A stretch of DNA of 64,000 nt, taken from assembly GCA_022559845.1 (NCBI GenBank), contig CM040127.1, positions 34,000,708 through 34,064,707 of the forward strand. The letters are read 5' to 3'. A program made the translations under genes and the position numbers. The notes beneath the pieces are model-generated. The model was given only the letters and a program-made list of their open reading frames with translations. It made no database searches and was not told the DNA's origin. This DNA comes from Amorphophallus konjac (Eukaryota > Streptophyta > Magnoliopsida > Alismatales > Araceae). Shown here one piece after another: positions 23,401-35,400 of this stretch. Position 1 is the stretch's first letter. The number at the start of each line of letters is the position of its first letter.

Positions 23401-26400
23401 GCATGGACGGCCCTGCCTCCTGCGAAGGCACAACTGAGTCCTCAGAAGCCGCCTCAAGGCTCTCCTCCCCCACTGAGGAAGTCAGTGCAGCATCACCTGT
23501 ATCTGTGTGGCATAAGGGGCAGAAAGGTCATCAATAAGACACCAACATGAAAATACACAGGGAGGCTGAAGCTTCAATGCTGATTATACCTGACAATAGG
23601 GGTGTCGCGTCATCTGGCCCCACTGTCTGATCACCCTCCTGGACAGTGGCCGGCGAACTCTCTTGTAAGGGAACCGTCTCCGGAGCAAGCAGGGGAGTGG
23701 ATGCAACCACAGAAGTGCCAGCTGCTATTTAGGCAAAAGTGTGGTTAGCTCTATGACTGAGTCTAACCAAACAAAAGGCAAATACGAGGCAGACCGAAGA
23801 CACACCAGTAATGTCTCTGCCTGTGTCCTCGGCCCGTCCACCAGTGGAAGATAGCAGGCTTGGAGCGAAATCAGGAACCCCAGCATGGTAAACCCCGGCG
23901 GCTGAGACTGGGACGCTTGGGGCCCCAATAGAAACTTCTGGGTCAACATCATAGGCCGGAAGCTCAGGGCCAGCCCCAGAGGAGGAGATCAACTTAGCCA
24001 GCTCGGCTGTGGAGTTGGCTAACTCAGTGGCTGCACAGAAAGACTGTCAGAGGTTGCAGTGACAAAAGTAATTGTCAACCCCAAAGAGGGTCAATTGAGT
24101 TTCTTGGTATACCAGAAACAATGCCCATGTCGCCTCCCTCAGAGGAGCTCAAGGACGAAAGGGAAGGAGCTGTCTCTGTCTCAGAACCAGTGCTGGAGCT
24201 GCTATTACTCAAAGAGGTGCTGGAATCCGAAGATGTGTCAGTCCCTTCTTTCTCTCTGGGAGCATAGTGCTCCCTCGGAGGCTCTGTGTAAAAGAGAAAA
24301 CAGAGTCAGTTAAAAAAAAATAACACCTCACTTGATTCAATGAGTAAGCAAGGAGGAACTATGAATTTCAAATTCACCTGGAATGGGAGAAGGTCTGCTC
24401 TCTCCAGTCTGGTCAGCCATACCAGCGGAAGGACAATCCCCTAAGGGGTGGTCCAAGTCCTCCAGCTCCAATGTCAGGTCCTCTGGGACATCTGCATCTG
24501 GTATAATTGGCGGAGTCTTATTCGCAGGCCCTGGCGAAAACTGCCCTAGTAGCCTCATCTCTGGGGGAGCTACACACAAGACACTCCTTCAGTAAAACAG
24601 AGGCACAATTACAAAACCATACATAAAGGGGTTCATAGTTTCCAACTCACTCAAAGGAGCTCCGTCCCTGGCAGGGGTGGTATCCACCCGAAGGCGTGAT
24701 GAAGGCTGAATCTCAGCTCCTAAGCCCCCACTATGCCGCCGTTTCGCCGCCGGACTATTATCCACGGGAGGGTGAGCGGGGAGAACATCCTCTGAAGGTG
24801 GAGCGTCGGCAACCTCAGCAATTCCTACAATGGAAATATGGCAATCAGCAGTTGACAGCTCCAGAACATTTATATCTTATTATAATGATAATAAATGCAG
24901 ACGGAGAATCAGAAGGTTCATACCTACCGCCCCTGCATCAAGACTAGGGCGGGTAATCAGCTGATTCGGGTCAATCCGGAGAGCTCTAGCGGCCTGCTCC
25001 ACGGCGCCCCTCAGTGCCTGAGGTGTAGAAGCCACCTCCAAAGCCGGAATATGGGCTAGCAAGCCTGCACAGCCCACGGCATTGATCACATGGGCCTTCC
25101 AGAAAGCGAAGGCCGTGCCCACCAGTGCTCCCTCCGGGATGGACTCCGACAGCTGGGAGTCGTGGGTCAGACCACAGGAGGCCCTCAAGTCTCCCCACCA
25201 GGAGTAGCCCGGAGTAGAGCCAGAAGCGCCTTTGCGGCGCGAACTCAAAGTAGAGGCCTCCTCAGACGTCGACCTCAGGGGCCGCAACGCCCCCGTATAC
25301 TGACTCCTGTCAATGGGCAATGAATGCCCCTGCTCCCGCCATCGACTCTCGATGTCTCGGACCACTGCAGCCAAGCTGGAAAAATGAGCCCTGACGAAGC
25401 CGGGATCAAGGAAAAGAGGAGGCAGGTCCTCCCTCTTCAGGCGCTTCTCCTCTGCTGCCCTGATAGTGTCTGCCCGCTCTCTGAAGATGTTGCTGGCTTT
25501 AAACCACCAGCGGGCATAGTGAATGTCAAAATGTCCCACCCGGGCCTGGGCCGGAAGAGGGATATGCTCCCTCACGCTGCGGTAAAGAAAGTCCTGCCAG
25601 CATGCGGCAACCAAATGCACGTCCTTCTGCTTGTATTGCCTTGATGTCAGAGGTAAATCAACATTGGGTGGAACCGCCTGGTCATAGCCAAAGTTGCGGG
25701 CAAATCTGTGCGGGTAGTACGGCTCCAGAGCCACTGTGTAAGAGCGCCGGTAAACCAGCACGCTAGGTCGTATACACACGACCCACTCCCCAAAGGCATG
25801 TGGGGAAACAATGCCCTCTGAGGACACTTTGCAGACCACTGAGTCTCCATGTCCCTCCAGATACGGGCGATAAGAACGGGAGTTGTGGTCAAACTCCAAG
25901 CTCTCTCCCCTCCTCGTATGAAGGAAAGAAAGTGCTCGCCGGGCACCTGCAAGCTGTGTCACGGCATCCTGATCCTGGTGACCAGCAAAGGCAAAGATAA
26001 GCGGAGCCTTTATATTCGGAATGGAGGACCGCTGGGACAGCTCTGGAAGAAGTAGTCCTGCCCAAGCACTCAAATAATGAGTGGGCAGCAAAAGTTTCTT
26101 ATCTCGCGGGCTGGCATGCGAACTCAAGGCACCCAAGCAGTGGTAGATGTTCGCCAAGGCAGCAGGGGCAAGGGCCAGCCGACGTCCACATGCAAGCAGG
26201 CACGCAGGATAGATCACCTCGACCCGGAGCAGCTCCTCTTCCCCATGTGGGAAGACAAAGGTAGACAGCCAGTAAGCTAAATATGCGGCCAAGTACGTCA
26301 GTGTAGGTAGCTTCCTGGAATTCCAACCTTGTGCTGGAGCTGGCAAGTGCCGAGGGTTGGATGCAAACTTTATGAGGACCTCTTTACATTGGTCCCAAGT

Positions 26401-29400
26401 GGCGCCGAACGAAGGGAATTCCTCGTAGAAACAGTACGGCCCGCTGTAGAAGTACATAATCCAGGCGTTAAGAGTAACCCTGGGTGTCCTGGCAGTCTTC
26501 TCCTTGCCCACCAGGGCCAAATCTCTCCAAGTCTTCATCAGATAACGGAGGCAGTAAGGTAAAAGATAGTGGCCCGCCCCATCTGAACTGTAAAGGTGGG
26601 CGTCATCGAGGCACAGCTCCTCGTAAGCCTGTCCGCTGATCGGCAGGCCCGAAATCCGGCAAAAAGACCACAAATCCAGAGAGGTCTCTCCCTCAGCGGT
26701 GACCAGTGTGTTCCAGCGCCTATTCCACCTCTCTACCATAGCCTGGAGCAATCCTGCGTGACAAGGGTATGAATACAAGGCTGCAGTAACAGCGTGACGA
26801 ATCCCGGCTCTATCCAGAGTGTCACCGTGCACAGTCAATATCCCCCAGAGCCACTCACCTGCACCTCTGTGGAAGCAATGGGAGGGGACGACGGACCAAC
26901 TCCCGTACCAGCTAGGAACCCTCAGTGAAAGGATTCCTTCCAACATGCAAAGATGGTCATAGCCGTCATGGGCAAAACAGCCTCCGGAGGGAGCCAGATA
27001 CAGCCCGTCAATCGCTACATCGACGGCCTTATGATGCCCCGCCAAGTGCCACACGGCAGGGGAAGAAGGTGTCGACCTGACCACAGCAGCATCCAGATCC
27101 TGGTAGAATCCGAGCCATTTGCTGTCGGGAAACTGGGGCTGCCGCGTAAATCCCCCGGGAAAGCTGGCATATGAATATGTGCAGGTACCTCTCATGCTGT
27201 CCCTGCCAGCTAAAATAGCCCTTTCCAGTCGTCGCCGCTGCTCTGGGAGAGAAGGGTCGTCACTATCAAGCCCCGGTGGAATGTAGCTCTGCAAGAAGGC
27301 AATCAGATGCCGGTCCACCGGATAGTGAGATGAATATCCCCCAGAACGGTCGTATGCATAAAGTCCGCCTCGGTAGCTGATCCGAGAAGCCTCGACTAAG
27401 CCCTCGCCGACAGGGATATCCTCCGTTGGGCCTTCAGCGACCCAAGATGTGCCTTGATCAAGTGCGTCGGAACTGTCAGAGACGACGCGGCGAGGAGGCA
27501 AAGGTGGCATGGACTTGTCAGTCCGTTGCACGTAATGCTCATTATGGCCAGCCGCCCTCGACCCCCGTGCGGCAGCACGGCTCCTGCTTGGACGAGCCAT
27601 GTCTGTGGAGTTTCCAAGAGAGAGAAAAAAATGCATTAGAGATTATGCTGAAAATTATCTCGATGCAGGAGCTATGCTCCAAGCTATAGTCCCTCAGCGG
27701 ACGTGTTACAACATGTATGTAAGTGCACGGGCCATCCGCCCCTGCCTTCGGCTGTCTCGGATATCCCGTGGGGGGCACTTGTTGTAACCAGAAAATAAAT
27801 GTATATATACGTTTATATATGTACGCATGTGTGCGTCAAAGGCCCATGCTTACGGCGTTGGCTCGGTCCAACCCGTTCTATCCCGCGGAAGCGAGGAGAA
27901 CCCGCGATAAACCCACGGAGACTATTATAGTCATGTGGTTCCGGGTTTTAATCAATCAACCCAAGCCCTAAGGGTGTGAAGACGTGCTATGCACATTGTT
28001 TTGGTACCTCGACGGCGTGTATCACGTCTCGTAGGATCAAAAACTCCTTCCCCGACGGACGAGCGAGGCGCGGAAGACAACGAACAAGACGAGGAGAAGG
28101 CTTTTCCTCTTCCAAGTGGAGTCAAGTGCAGAAACGTCGCTGTCGGAGCCGTACGGAGATTTTTAAAAGAAGCCAAGGGGACTGCCCGGGGGGGGGGGGG
28201 AACCCGCCCGGGGTATAAGGCCCCCGGGCGGGTCTCCCCGCGGCTGCGCGCGGGCTGGCAGACCCGCCCGGGGTCTGCCCACCCCGGGCGGGTCCGCCCG
28301 GGACCGCGCGCCCCAGGGCGGGTCCGCCCGGGGTGCTGCCCACCCAGGGCGGGTCCGCCCGGGGTGCTGCCCACCCAGGGCGGGTCCGCCCGGGGTGCTG
28401 CCCACCCCGGGCGGGTCCGCCCGGGACCGCGCGCCCCCGGGCGGGTCCGCCCGGGGTGCTGCGCCCCCGGGTCGGTCCGCCCGGGGTGCTGCGCATCCGG
28501 GTCAGTCTAGTAACTGCCCATTTTCCAAAAAAATTTAATTTTTTGGAGGGAAAGGAACCCGCCCGGGGTCGCCTTGACCCGCCCGGGTCCCACTTCCCCC
28601 GGGCCGGTTCCCTACTTTCTATAAATAGACCCCATGGGTTCCAGGACGGACACGAAGGAAGAGGAGGAGAGGTGGACTTGCCTAGACTTCAAGTTCAAGT
28701 GGTTCGTTGTTTTTGGTCTGAGTGGGGTAAGTCCCCGGGCCTTGTGTATATGCCCCTACGGGGTATATTTACAATTATGCCCTTCAACGGGCCGTGTTCG
28801 TAATGTGTTATGCAACGGAGTGACGGACTTATGCAATTATGTCATTATGTCATTACGATGACAAATTGTAAAAATGTCCTCCTCGAGGTCATGAAAGGCC
28901 TAAGTCCTGTAAATTGCAGTTTTACCCTGCAACTTTTGTAATTAGGGGTATGCCCCTACTTCCCGCCATGATGCGGATGTATGTACAGTCGATAATTTGT
29001 CGACACCCTCTGTACTCATGTAAAATTATAAGAGCACCTTATTATGCTCGGCATACTTCATTAATGCAATATTGCATATAAATCCTGACTCTCTAAAAAC
29101 TTGCATACTTACCCCTACTTCTAACCAATTGAACCCGTGAGTGTCTTCTCTAGAACCTCTCGTTGTCGGCTTGGTCTGGGAGTGCTGTTGGCTCAGTCCA
29201 GCGCTCGGGGGTCATCTTAAACCTAGGCCTAGGGTTTGGTAAAGTTACCGAAATACCCCTGCGACCTAAGAAGTGATCTAATGGTCTCCTAAACCTTCTG
29301 AAAAGGGCCTCAGAGCCTTGGAAGGTTAGTAACCCGGCTTTATGCCTACCCCAGCCCAGAAACTCCTAAATCCCTCTGGTCTGGTTATTTACTAAAATAC

Positions 29401-32400
29401 CCCTAGGTCTAAGACCGCCGCTTAAACCCCAGTGGCCCACTTCAGCGTGTTCAGACAGGGTCCCCGTCAGCTCCCCCGTCCTGTTTTAAGCAAACCTGCC
29501 CTATTGGTTAGAGCCTCGAGGAAGAACTTTAAGCCTTCATGTTGTCATTTAATCAAGGGTGTTTGGACATTAAGCCGATGTAAATCAACGTCGACTCCGG
29601 TCGGCGGGGAGAGGTCCAGCACTCGAACCTATATCGTCTGATACGACGCGCACCCACGGAACCCTCTCTACGCAGAGGAGTGTTTCTTTTCAAAAAGAAC
29701 GAAAATCTACCCTTTATCTACGATAAAGGCCGACCCTAGATTTTTTCCGTGTCTCACAGTCGTCCTATAGTTTCATCTCTCCACCTTGCTTCTTCCTTTT
29801 GTCCTTCTTGGATCCGTTGGAGATTCTTTCTCTTCAACCACATGTTGTAGTGGCAAAACACAAGTTGCTCCAACCTTGAGGATGTGAGCCCATTCCTTTG
29901 CTTTGTATGAATTAAAGAGAAAGTGGATCAATTTCTCTCACACCTGGATGCGGATGTTGTTTGGCTTAAGACCTGGATAACAGCATATGCTAGATTCTCA
30001 TATCCAGAGGCCTTGCCATAATCCATCCACCAATCAGCTACACATTAAAAGTCTGTTTGTGAATATGATGTGCAAGATTTTGACCAATGAAAAAGAAGTC
30101 TAAAGATGTCAATCATAAAATTTACCAGGGCTAAGTAACATCACTGCCCTTTGTGCTCGATGAGTTGCAAAATGAGTCAACTTAAGCCTATAGTCATGCG
30201 TCTTATTGCATGCTATAATTGCCCGATCTTCATCATCTAGCATGCGCCGAATGACATTCTTTGCCCCATTTAAGACCTCATCATCATTCTTCACGTTTGG
30301 GCCATATTGATACCATGGATTGAAAAAGTGACCTACAGATTGGAAGAGTTGTGTCAATAATGACTTAAGATAGAAGAATAGATATATATGGACATTTTGT
30401 TTTGCAAATACCTGCGACATGAAGATCATGGTGGAGAGTTTTTTCTCACCTTTCATCAATTATGTCCCATCACTTTAGATATGTTCTAGGGTTGGATTTT
30501 TGAATCTCCTCCTTTGCTCTCTCTATTGCCTCATATAGGTACCCTATGTTGGCCTTCTTATCACCATTTACAATTCTCAAGACTTTGACAATTGGTTCCA
30601 CCACACTAAGAACCATCTTGGGTTCTTTCCATAGGCCCCTGTTTTCAATCAACTCTTCCACTTTCTTTCCCTTGGTTCGGACTATATGATGGCTGGTAAA
30701 CAATGAGTCTATATACATGCAAAGATAAGACTATACCAGTCCATCCATCAGTCATTATTGTGCAACCTCTTTCATCCCATATCCGCTCAAAGGACATGAT
30801 GTATTCCCTCAAGTCACTCACTTCTTGAGATAGGTAAGTGTTGTAGATTTTCTTTGGAGTTGGCCCCGGCACTCCCTTACCAACCTCTGCAATGGTGTCA
30901 ATCGTGTTCTCGTAGTAAGGCCCCTTGGCGGTATTTTCCGAAACATTGTTGTAGAAGAACCATCTAGAGGCTGCACGACCAATCTTTTCTTTGCAAATCT
31001 TCAAATTCTTAAATGCAGCTGTAATGTTTGGCTGCCTGTTCCTCTCCCTAGTAAGATAAGGGCCAATAGGACCCACTCTAGAGTCATCATCCCTAGTCTG
31101 ACCATGAACCTCTTGATTGATTTCTTATCCATTGCACTGTCTTGTCTAGATCCACTGCCTTTGCCCACATAACGGCATGTTTCCCTATAATACCTGTCGT
31201 TAGCAAACGACTTCCTACTAGCCTCCATTCCACGTTGAAGTTCATCTTAAGGGTGACAATTAGACATGGTCAATAGGGTAAAATTGACAAATGGAATTGA
31301 TCAACATTTATCTTACGTAAGTAAATCTTACTTGGATCATAACCTTCAAATGCAATTGATCTTCTTCTTGTATCTTCCTCATGTTCATGACCAGCCCCAT
31401 ATATATGAATGCCGGGTCCCCCAAATGGACGTGCTAACTCCTCTCTAATTGCATCATTTTTCTTTGCCGTTCTTGCCTTCTCAGCTCGATGCTTGTCCAA
31501 AAGAGCTTTGAATTGTGCTCTCACCTCCATCGGAACACGCTCACAACCCTTAACATCTCCTTTTACATGTGCAAGCTGTTGCTTCAAACGAAATACACTG
31601 CCGGACATTTCCCTTCCACAATAACGGCATTTAACCTTCCTAGTTGCCATGTCCACGAGTGTGCAATAGTTCCATGCCGGGTCGCCACGTGAGACAGTGG
31701 AAGACTCCTCTTATTGTCCACTAGGAGATGCCATACCTTCGACTAATGCAAAGACAAACCAAGGAAAACAATTAAAACAATAGGGGACCATAAAATAATG
31801 AAAACACTAATTTGGGGGAACCACTGAAGCTTGCTTTTAAGAAATTGATGCATAATAGTGTTTAGTTAATTTTGGGGTCCAATGAGTGGATACCATAGAG
31901 AGTCAAATGAATGGACTTGCTAGCCATTCATGACATCATTCATTTCACTAATTTGGGGGAACCACTGAAGCTTGATTTTAAGAAATTGATGCATAATAGT
32001 GTTTAGTTAATTTTGGAGTCCAATGATTTGTCGACTTTCTTGAAAATAAATGGTGCAGGTCCTCGGCACTTTGATGCCTAACCCTGTATCATCTATATGG
32101 CCAGACATGAAGGCATGCTCTTTTAACTAGTTTTGTGAAACAGTGTGAGATATCGATATATCTAAAGTTGTCATTACATAGATTGAGCTTGGTCTTTTTT
32201 GTATAGTTTTTGGCTCATAAGATCCATTTTCTATTCTGTCATAAGGAGCTTTGGACTTTTAACATTTCCCCATATATAGACAGCTGTTTTTTTCGCAGTT
32301 CACTTCTTGCTTTTCTCTGGTCCAAATCTTGAAAGCGAATGGAGAAATATAAAATGAATTACTGGTCCCTTATGATGAATTTTTTTTCTGCATTGTGCAG

Positions 32401-35400
32401 AGGCTTAACATCTTGGAAGCGTTGGAAGTAGCACACAATAGTGATAGTGATCTCAGAAGTGACATTCTTCATGTTCAGCGTGATTTCAATGAGTAAGTTT
32501 CCATGGTGACTTTTTATCCTATTTGATCTGTGCATACTTGCCTGTTACTAGTACATTCGTCTAGGTTCTAGAAATATTGTATAGCTGATCTACATTTCAG
32601 TTACCTGTACCATGACGAGGGTGAAAGGTAAGGTTGGAAAGGAGAAAAACTAGAATTTTGCAATGTTGGAGATGTTGCTAGATGATCCCTGGGTGGCCTG
32701 CAACTGTTTTGTCTTTGTTGGTGGGTATCGTGGGCAAGGATGGCAGTGTCGGTTTCGGACTCGGTTTCGGCCGGGTCCGAAACCGATACGACTCGGTATC
32801 GGTACCGGTTTCGGTTTCGGCCGAAACCGGTTCAAAACAGTTAGAAAAGGGGGCAATCTATGAAAATGTTAGGTTTCGGCCCGAAAACAAGTTAGGTTTC
32901 GGCGAAAACAGGTTAGGTTTCGGTCGGTTTCGGACCGAAACCGGACGGTTTCGGTCGGTTTCGGTCCGAAATCATTAAAATATATATTATTTTTGGTATC
33001 GACCCTGCTACAGTGCAAATGCCCGTTTCGGTGTCGGTATAGGCCGAAACCGATACGTTTCGGCCGATACTGCCAACAATGATCGTGGGGCAGGAGCAAA
33101 TGCCATGGTTAGTCATCCTCCTTTGACATTCTATCTGGGAAAGCTGGGTTTTTTCTGAACAGGTGGTCTTGGCAGGAGGTCTCACCTCCCCTGCCGGTGG
33201 TCGGCGGGTGCCGTCCTACCTTCTGGTGGGACTAACGGGAGCTGCGACTGTTAGTCTGTCTTCTTCTGGCCAGGGTCCCTCTGGAGTTGCTGGTGAGGGA
33301 AGCGGGGCGTAGGGGAGGTCGGATCTATTGTTGCAGCTGGATCAGAGCTGGACTGTTGACCCTCCGGCGGCCGATGCAGATGGAGGTGTGGGGCTTTTGG
33401 TGGAAGTGGCTGTGGGGGTTCAGCCATCTCTGCTGTGGTGCCCTACCAGGCACCACTCAGCTGGGAGTCTGGAGGTTCGCACAGTGGACTGGAGCTGCAG
33501 TTAGTGGCTGAGGGGGATGGAGGGGAAGTAGGTCTGATTTCAGTGGGTGATGGGCTGAGAGACGGGGGTTTCTTGAGGATGGAGGTAGTGAGAGAGATGT
33601 TGAGGATAGTGGAGAATATAGTAGGGGAACAAGTGAGGGAGGTGGCGAATAAGGTGGGCATCTCGTATGCGGCTGCGGAGAAAGATGTGAGTGGGGCTTT
33701 CTCTAAAATCCGAAAGAGATGGGAACGAGTATCCGAGCCCAGGCAAAGGTGGAAATGGGAGGGAGGAGAGGGACATCTCAAGTTTTTAATGAGGATTGTC
33801 TCAGAATGTGAGGGGGCTTGTGGGGGTGGAGAAGAAGAGGGCGGTGAGGAAGCTGATCCGGAGATGCAAAATTGATATTCTTTTCATTCAAGAAACCGAG
33901 TGTAAGAGGATGATGATGTTCTTATGAGGGAGCTTGGTGGTACTAGGCTCTCTATGGGAGTTGCTTCTTCGGCGGTGGGCAGATCCGGGGGGATTATGAT
34001 ACGCTGGAACCCGTTCGAAGTGGAGGAGGTGGGGATGGACAATTAGGTTAGCAAGTGCGCCATTTTCTTACACTTCAGTCAGGTGAGAGATGGCTTCTCC
34101 TGGGACTTCATCGGGGTGTATAGCTTACAGTCTAGGGAGGAGAAGCGTCTTCTGTGGGATGATTTGCTTCGCCACCATCTCTCCTCTGATCGACTCTGGT
34201 GTGTTGGTGGAGACTTCAATGCAGTGGCTGCTCCTTGGGAGAGGACGGGGGACAGTTTTTACTCAGGTGATATAGAGGACTTCTCAGATTTCATTCAAGA
34301 GGCAACTTTGGTGGATGTTGGTATGGCTCATGGTCGGTTTATTTGGTCCAAGTTATGTGCAAATGCTTCTTGCTTGAGGCTGGACAAATTCCTGATGTCT
34401 GTGGATTAGGAGGACCACTGCCTTGATGTGTAGGTGCTTCCTTTAGCGAAGTCTACTTCGGATTACAAGCCTATCCTTCTAAAGACCAGTCGGCTGTATG
34501 ACAGGCGTCACAAGTTTGGGCTTGAGAAGTTCTTGTTCAGAGAGGCTGATTTTATGGAGACTGTTTGTGGTGCTTGAAATGCTCAGGTTATGGTTACCTC
34601 TGCTATGGCTACTCTTGTTCGGAAGCTGCAATATATTGCTCAAGTGCTCAAGGCTTGGGGGGCAGATAAAACTCTTCTAGGGAGGGCAGCGAATGATAGA
34701 ATCCGACGATAGATTGAGGGCTTGGACTGTCTGGAGGGGGCAGGTCTTATGGATGAGGAGGATATGAGTCTTAGGGATTCCTTGAGGGTCCAGTTTGAGG
34801 AGATCCTCTCTAGGGAGGAGATCTACTGGAGGCAGAGGTCGAGGGACAAATTAAAGAAGGTGACAGGAACACTGCTTACTTCCAGCATATTGTTTCAGGA
34901 AAGGAAGGCAGTTTCGGTTTCGATGTCAGTTTCGGCCGGGTCTGAAACCGAAACCGTTTCGGCCCGAAACCAAATAAAATAATTTTTTTTTCTGCCAACT
35001 GAAGGAGTTTCGGTTTCGTCCGGTTTCGGTCGGTAGGTTTTAGATCGTTCCGGTCCGAAATCGATATGTTTTGGGTGAAACGTTTCGGTTTCGGCCAAAG
35101 CTGTCATCCATGATTTCAGGGAGAAGGGTCAGCACCATCACTTGTTGTATTAGGGTGGGTGGCCGCTCCTTCTCTTCTAAGGAGGATATTAAGAGGCAGG
35201 CGAGAGTCTTTTACTCCATGCTGTTCACATAGGATGAGTACTGCAGGCCGATGATTACAAATGACTTACTTCCTTGCTTTTTCTCTGAGGAGAGGGATGT
35301 TATTTTCCAGAGTTTCTCAGAGGAGGAGGTTCATCAGGCGGTCTTCTCTTTTGTAGGGGACAAAGCTCTTGGGCTAGATGGCTTCCCTTTGACTTTCTTC

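Larger units (their letters stand above)
8541..29758 (+). mobile_element. Ty3/gypsy LTR retrotransposon, Tat lineage, with antisense gene
   Basis: Two LTRs (8541-9961 and 27780-29758) enclose a primer site, gag, protease, reverse transcriptase, RNase H, a second archaeal-type RNase H and integrase in that order, then about 7 kb more before the 3' LTR. The double RNase H and the long 3' region with an antisense gene mark the Tat (Ogre/Retand-like) lineage. The LTRs differ by about 17 substitutions over 1.4 kb by eye, mostly C/T transitions, so insertion is recent. Defects: a UAG between gag and protease, a TAA between the reverse transcriptase and the RNase H, and loss of the promoter block from the 5' LTR. 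It sits inside the hAT element and hence inside the RING gene intron. Confidence 0.93.
27780..29758 (+). repeat. 3' LTR, full length (1,979 bp)
   Basis: It begins TGTTGTAACC and ends GTCTCACA and matches the 5' LTR throughout, except for the extra 28261-28817 block and scattered substitutions. It keeps the promoter region. Frames such as 27989-28510 and 28374-27952 reflect its GC-rich repeats. Confidence 0.93.
7087..31804 (-). mobile_element. hAT transposon split by a retrotransposon, 5' end lost
   Basis: The 3' terminus at 7087 (CAAGGTTGGCGGAATCGG) has a GATCGGCC-rich subterminal stretch. Without the retrotransposon at 8541-29758 the element is about 3.5 kb. On the minus strand it encodes, in order, a BED zinc finger (31656-31270), a DUF659-like region (about 31076-30720), the central catalytic part (30718-30109), the hAT dimerisation region (about 30050-29800) and an acidic Ser-rich tail continuing at 8470-7880. 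No matching terminus exists near 31800; the homology simply meets a copy of the left flank. Frame breaks and a stop in the dimerisation motif show it is inactive. Confidence 0.75.

Noticed and set aside
27952..28803. Several frames over the GC-rich LTR repeats
   Set aside because: Pro/Gly/Arg repeats on both strands caused by palindromic GC-rich units.
8541..29758. Endogenous pararetrovirus or infectious retrovirus
   Set aside because: No movement, coat or envelope gene; domain order, double RNase H and LTR layout are those of a Tat retrotransposon.
33287..33875. LINE ORF1 candidate frames
   Set aside because: No zinc knuckle or conserved ORF1 motif; frames are broken and overlap on both strands.
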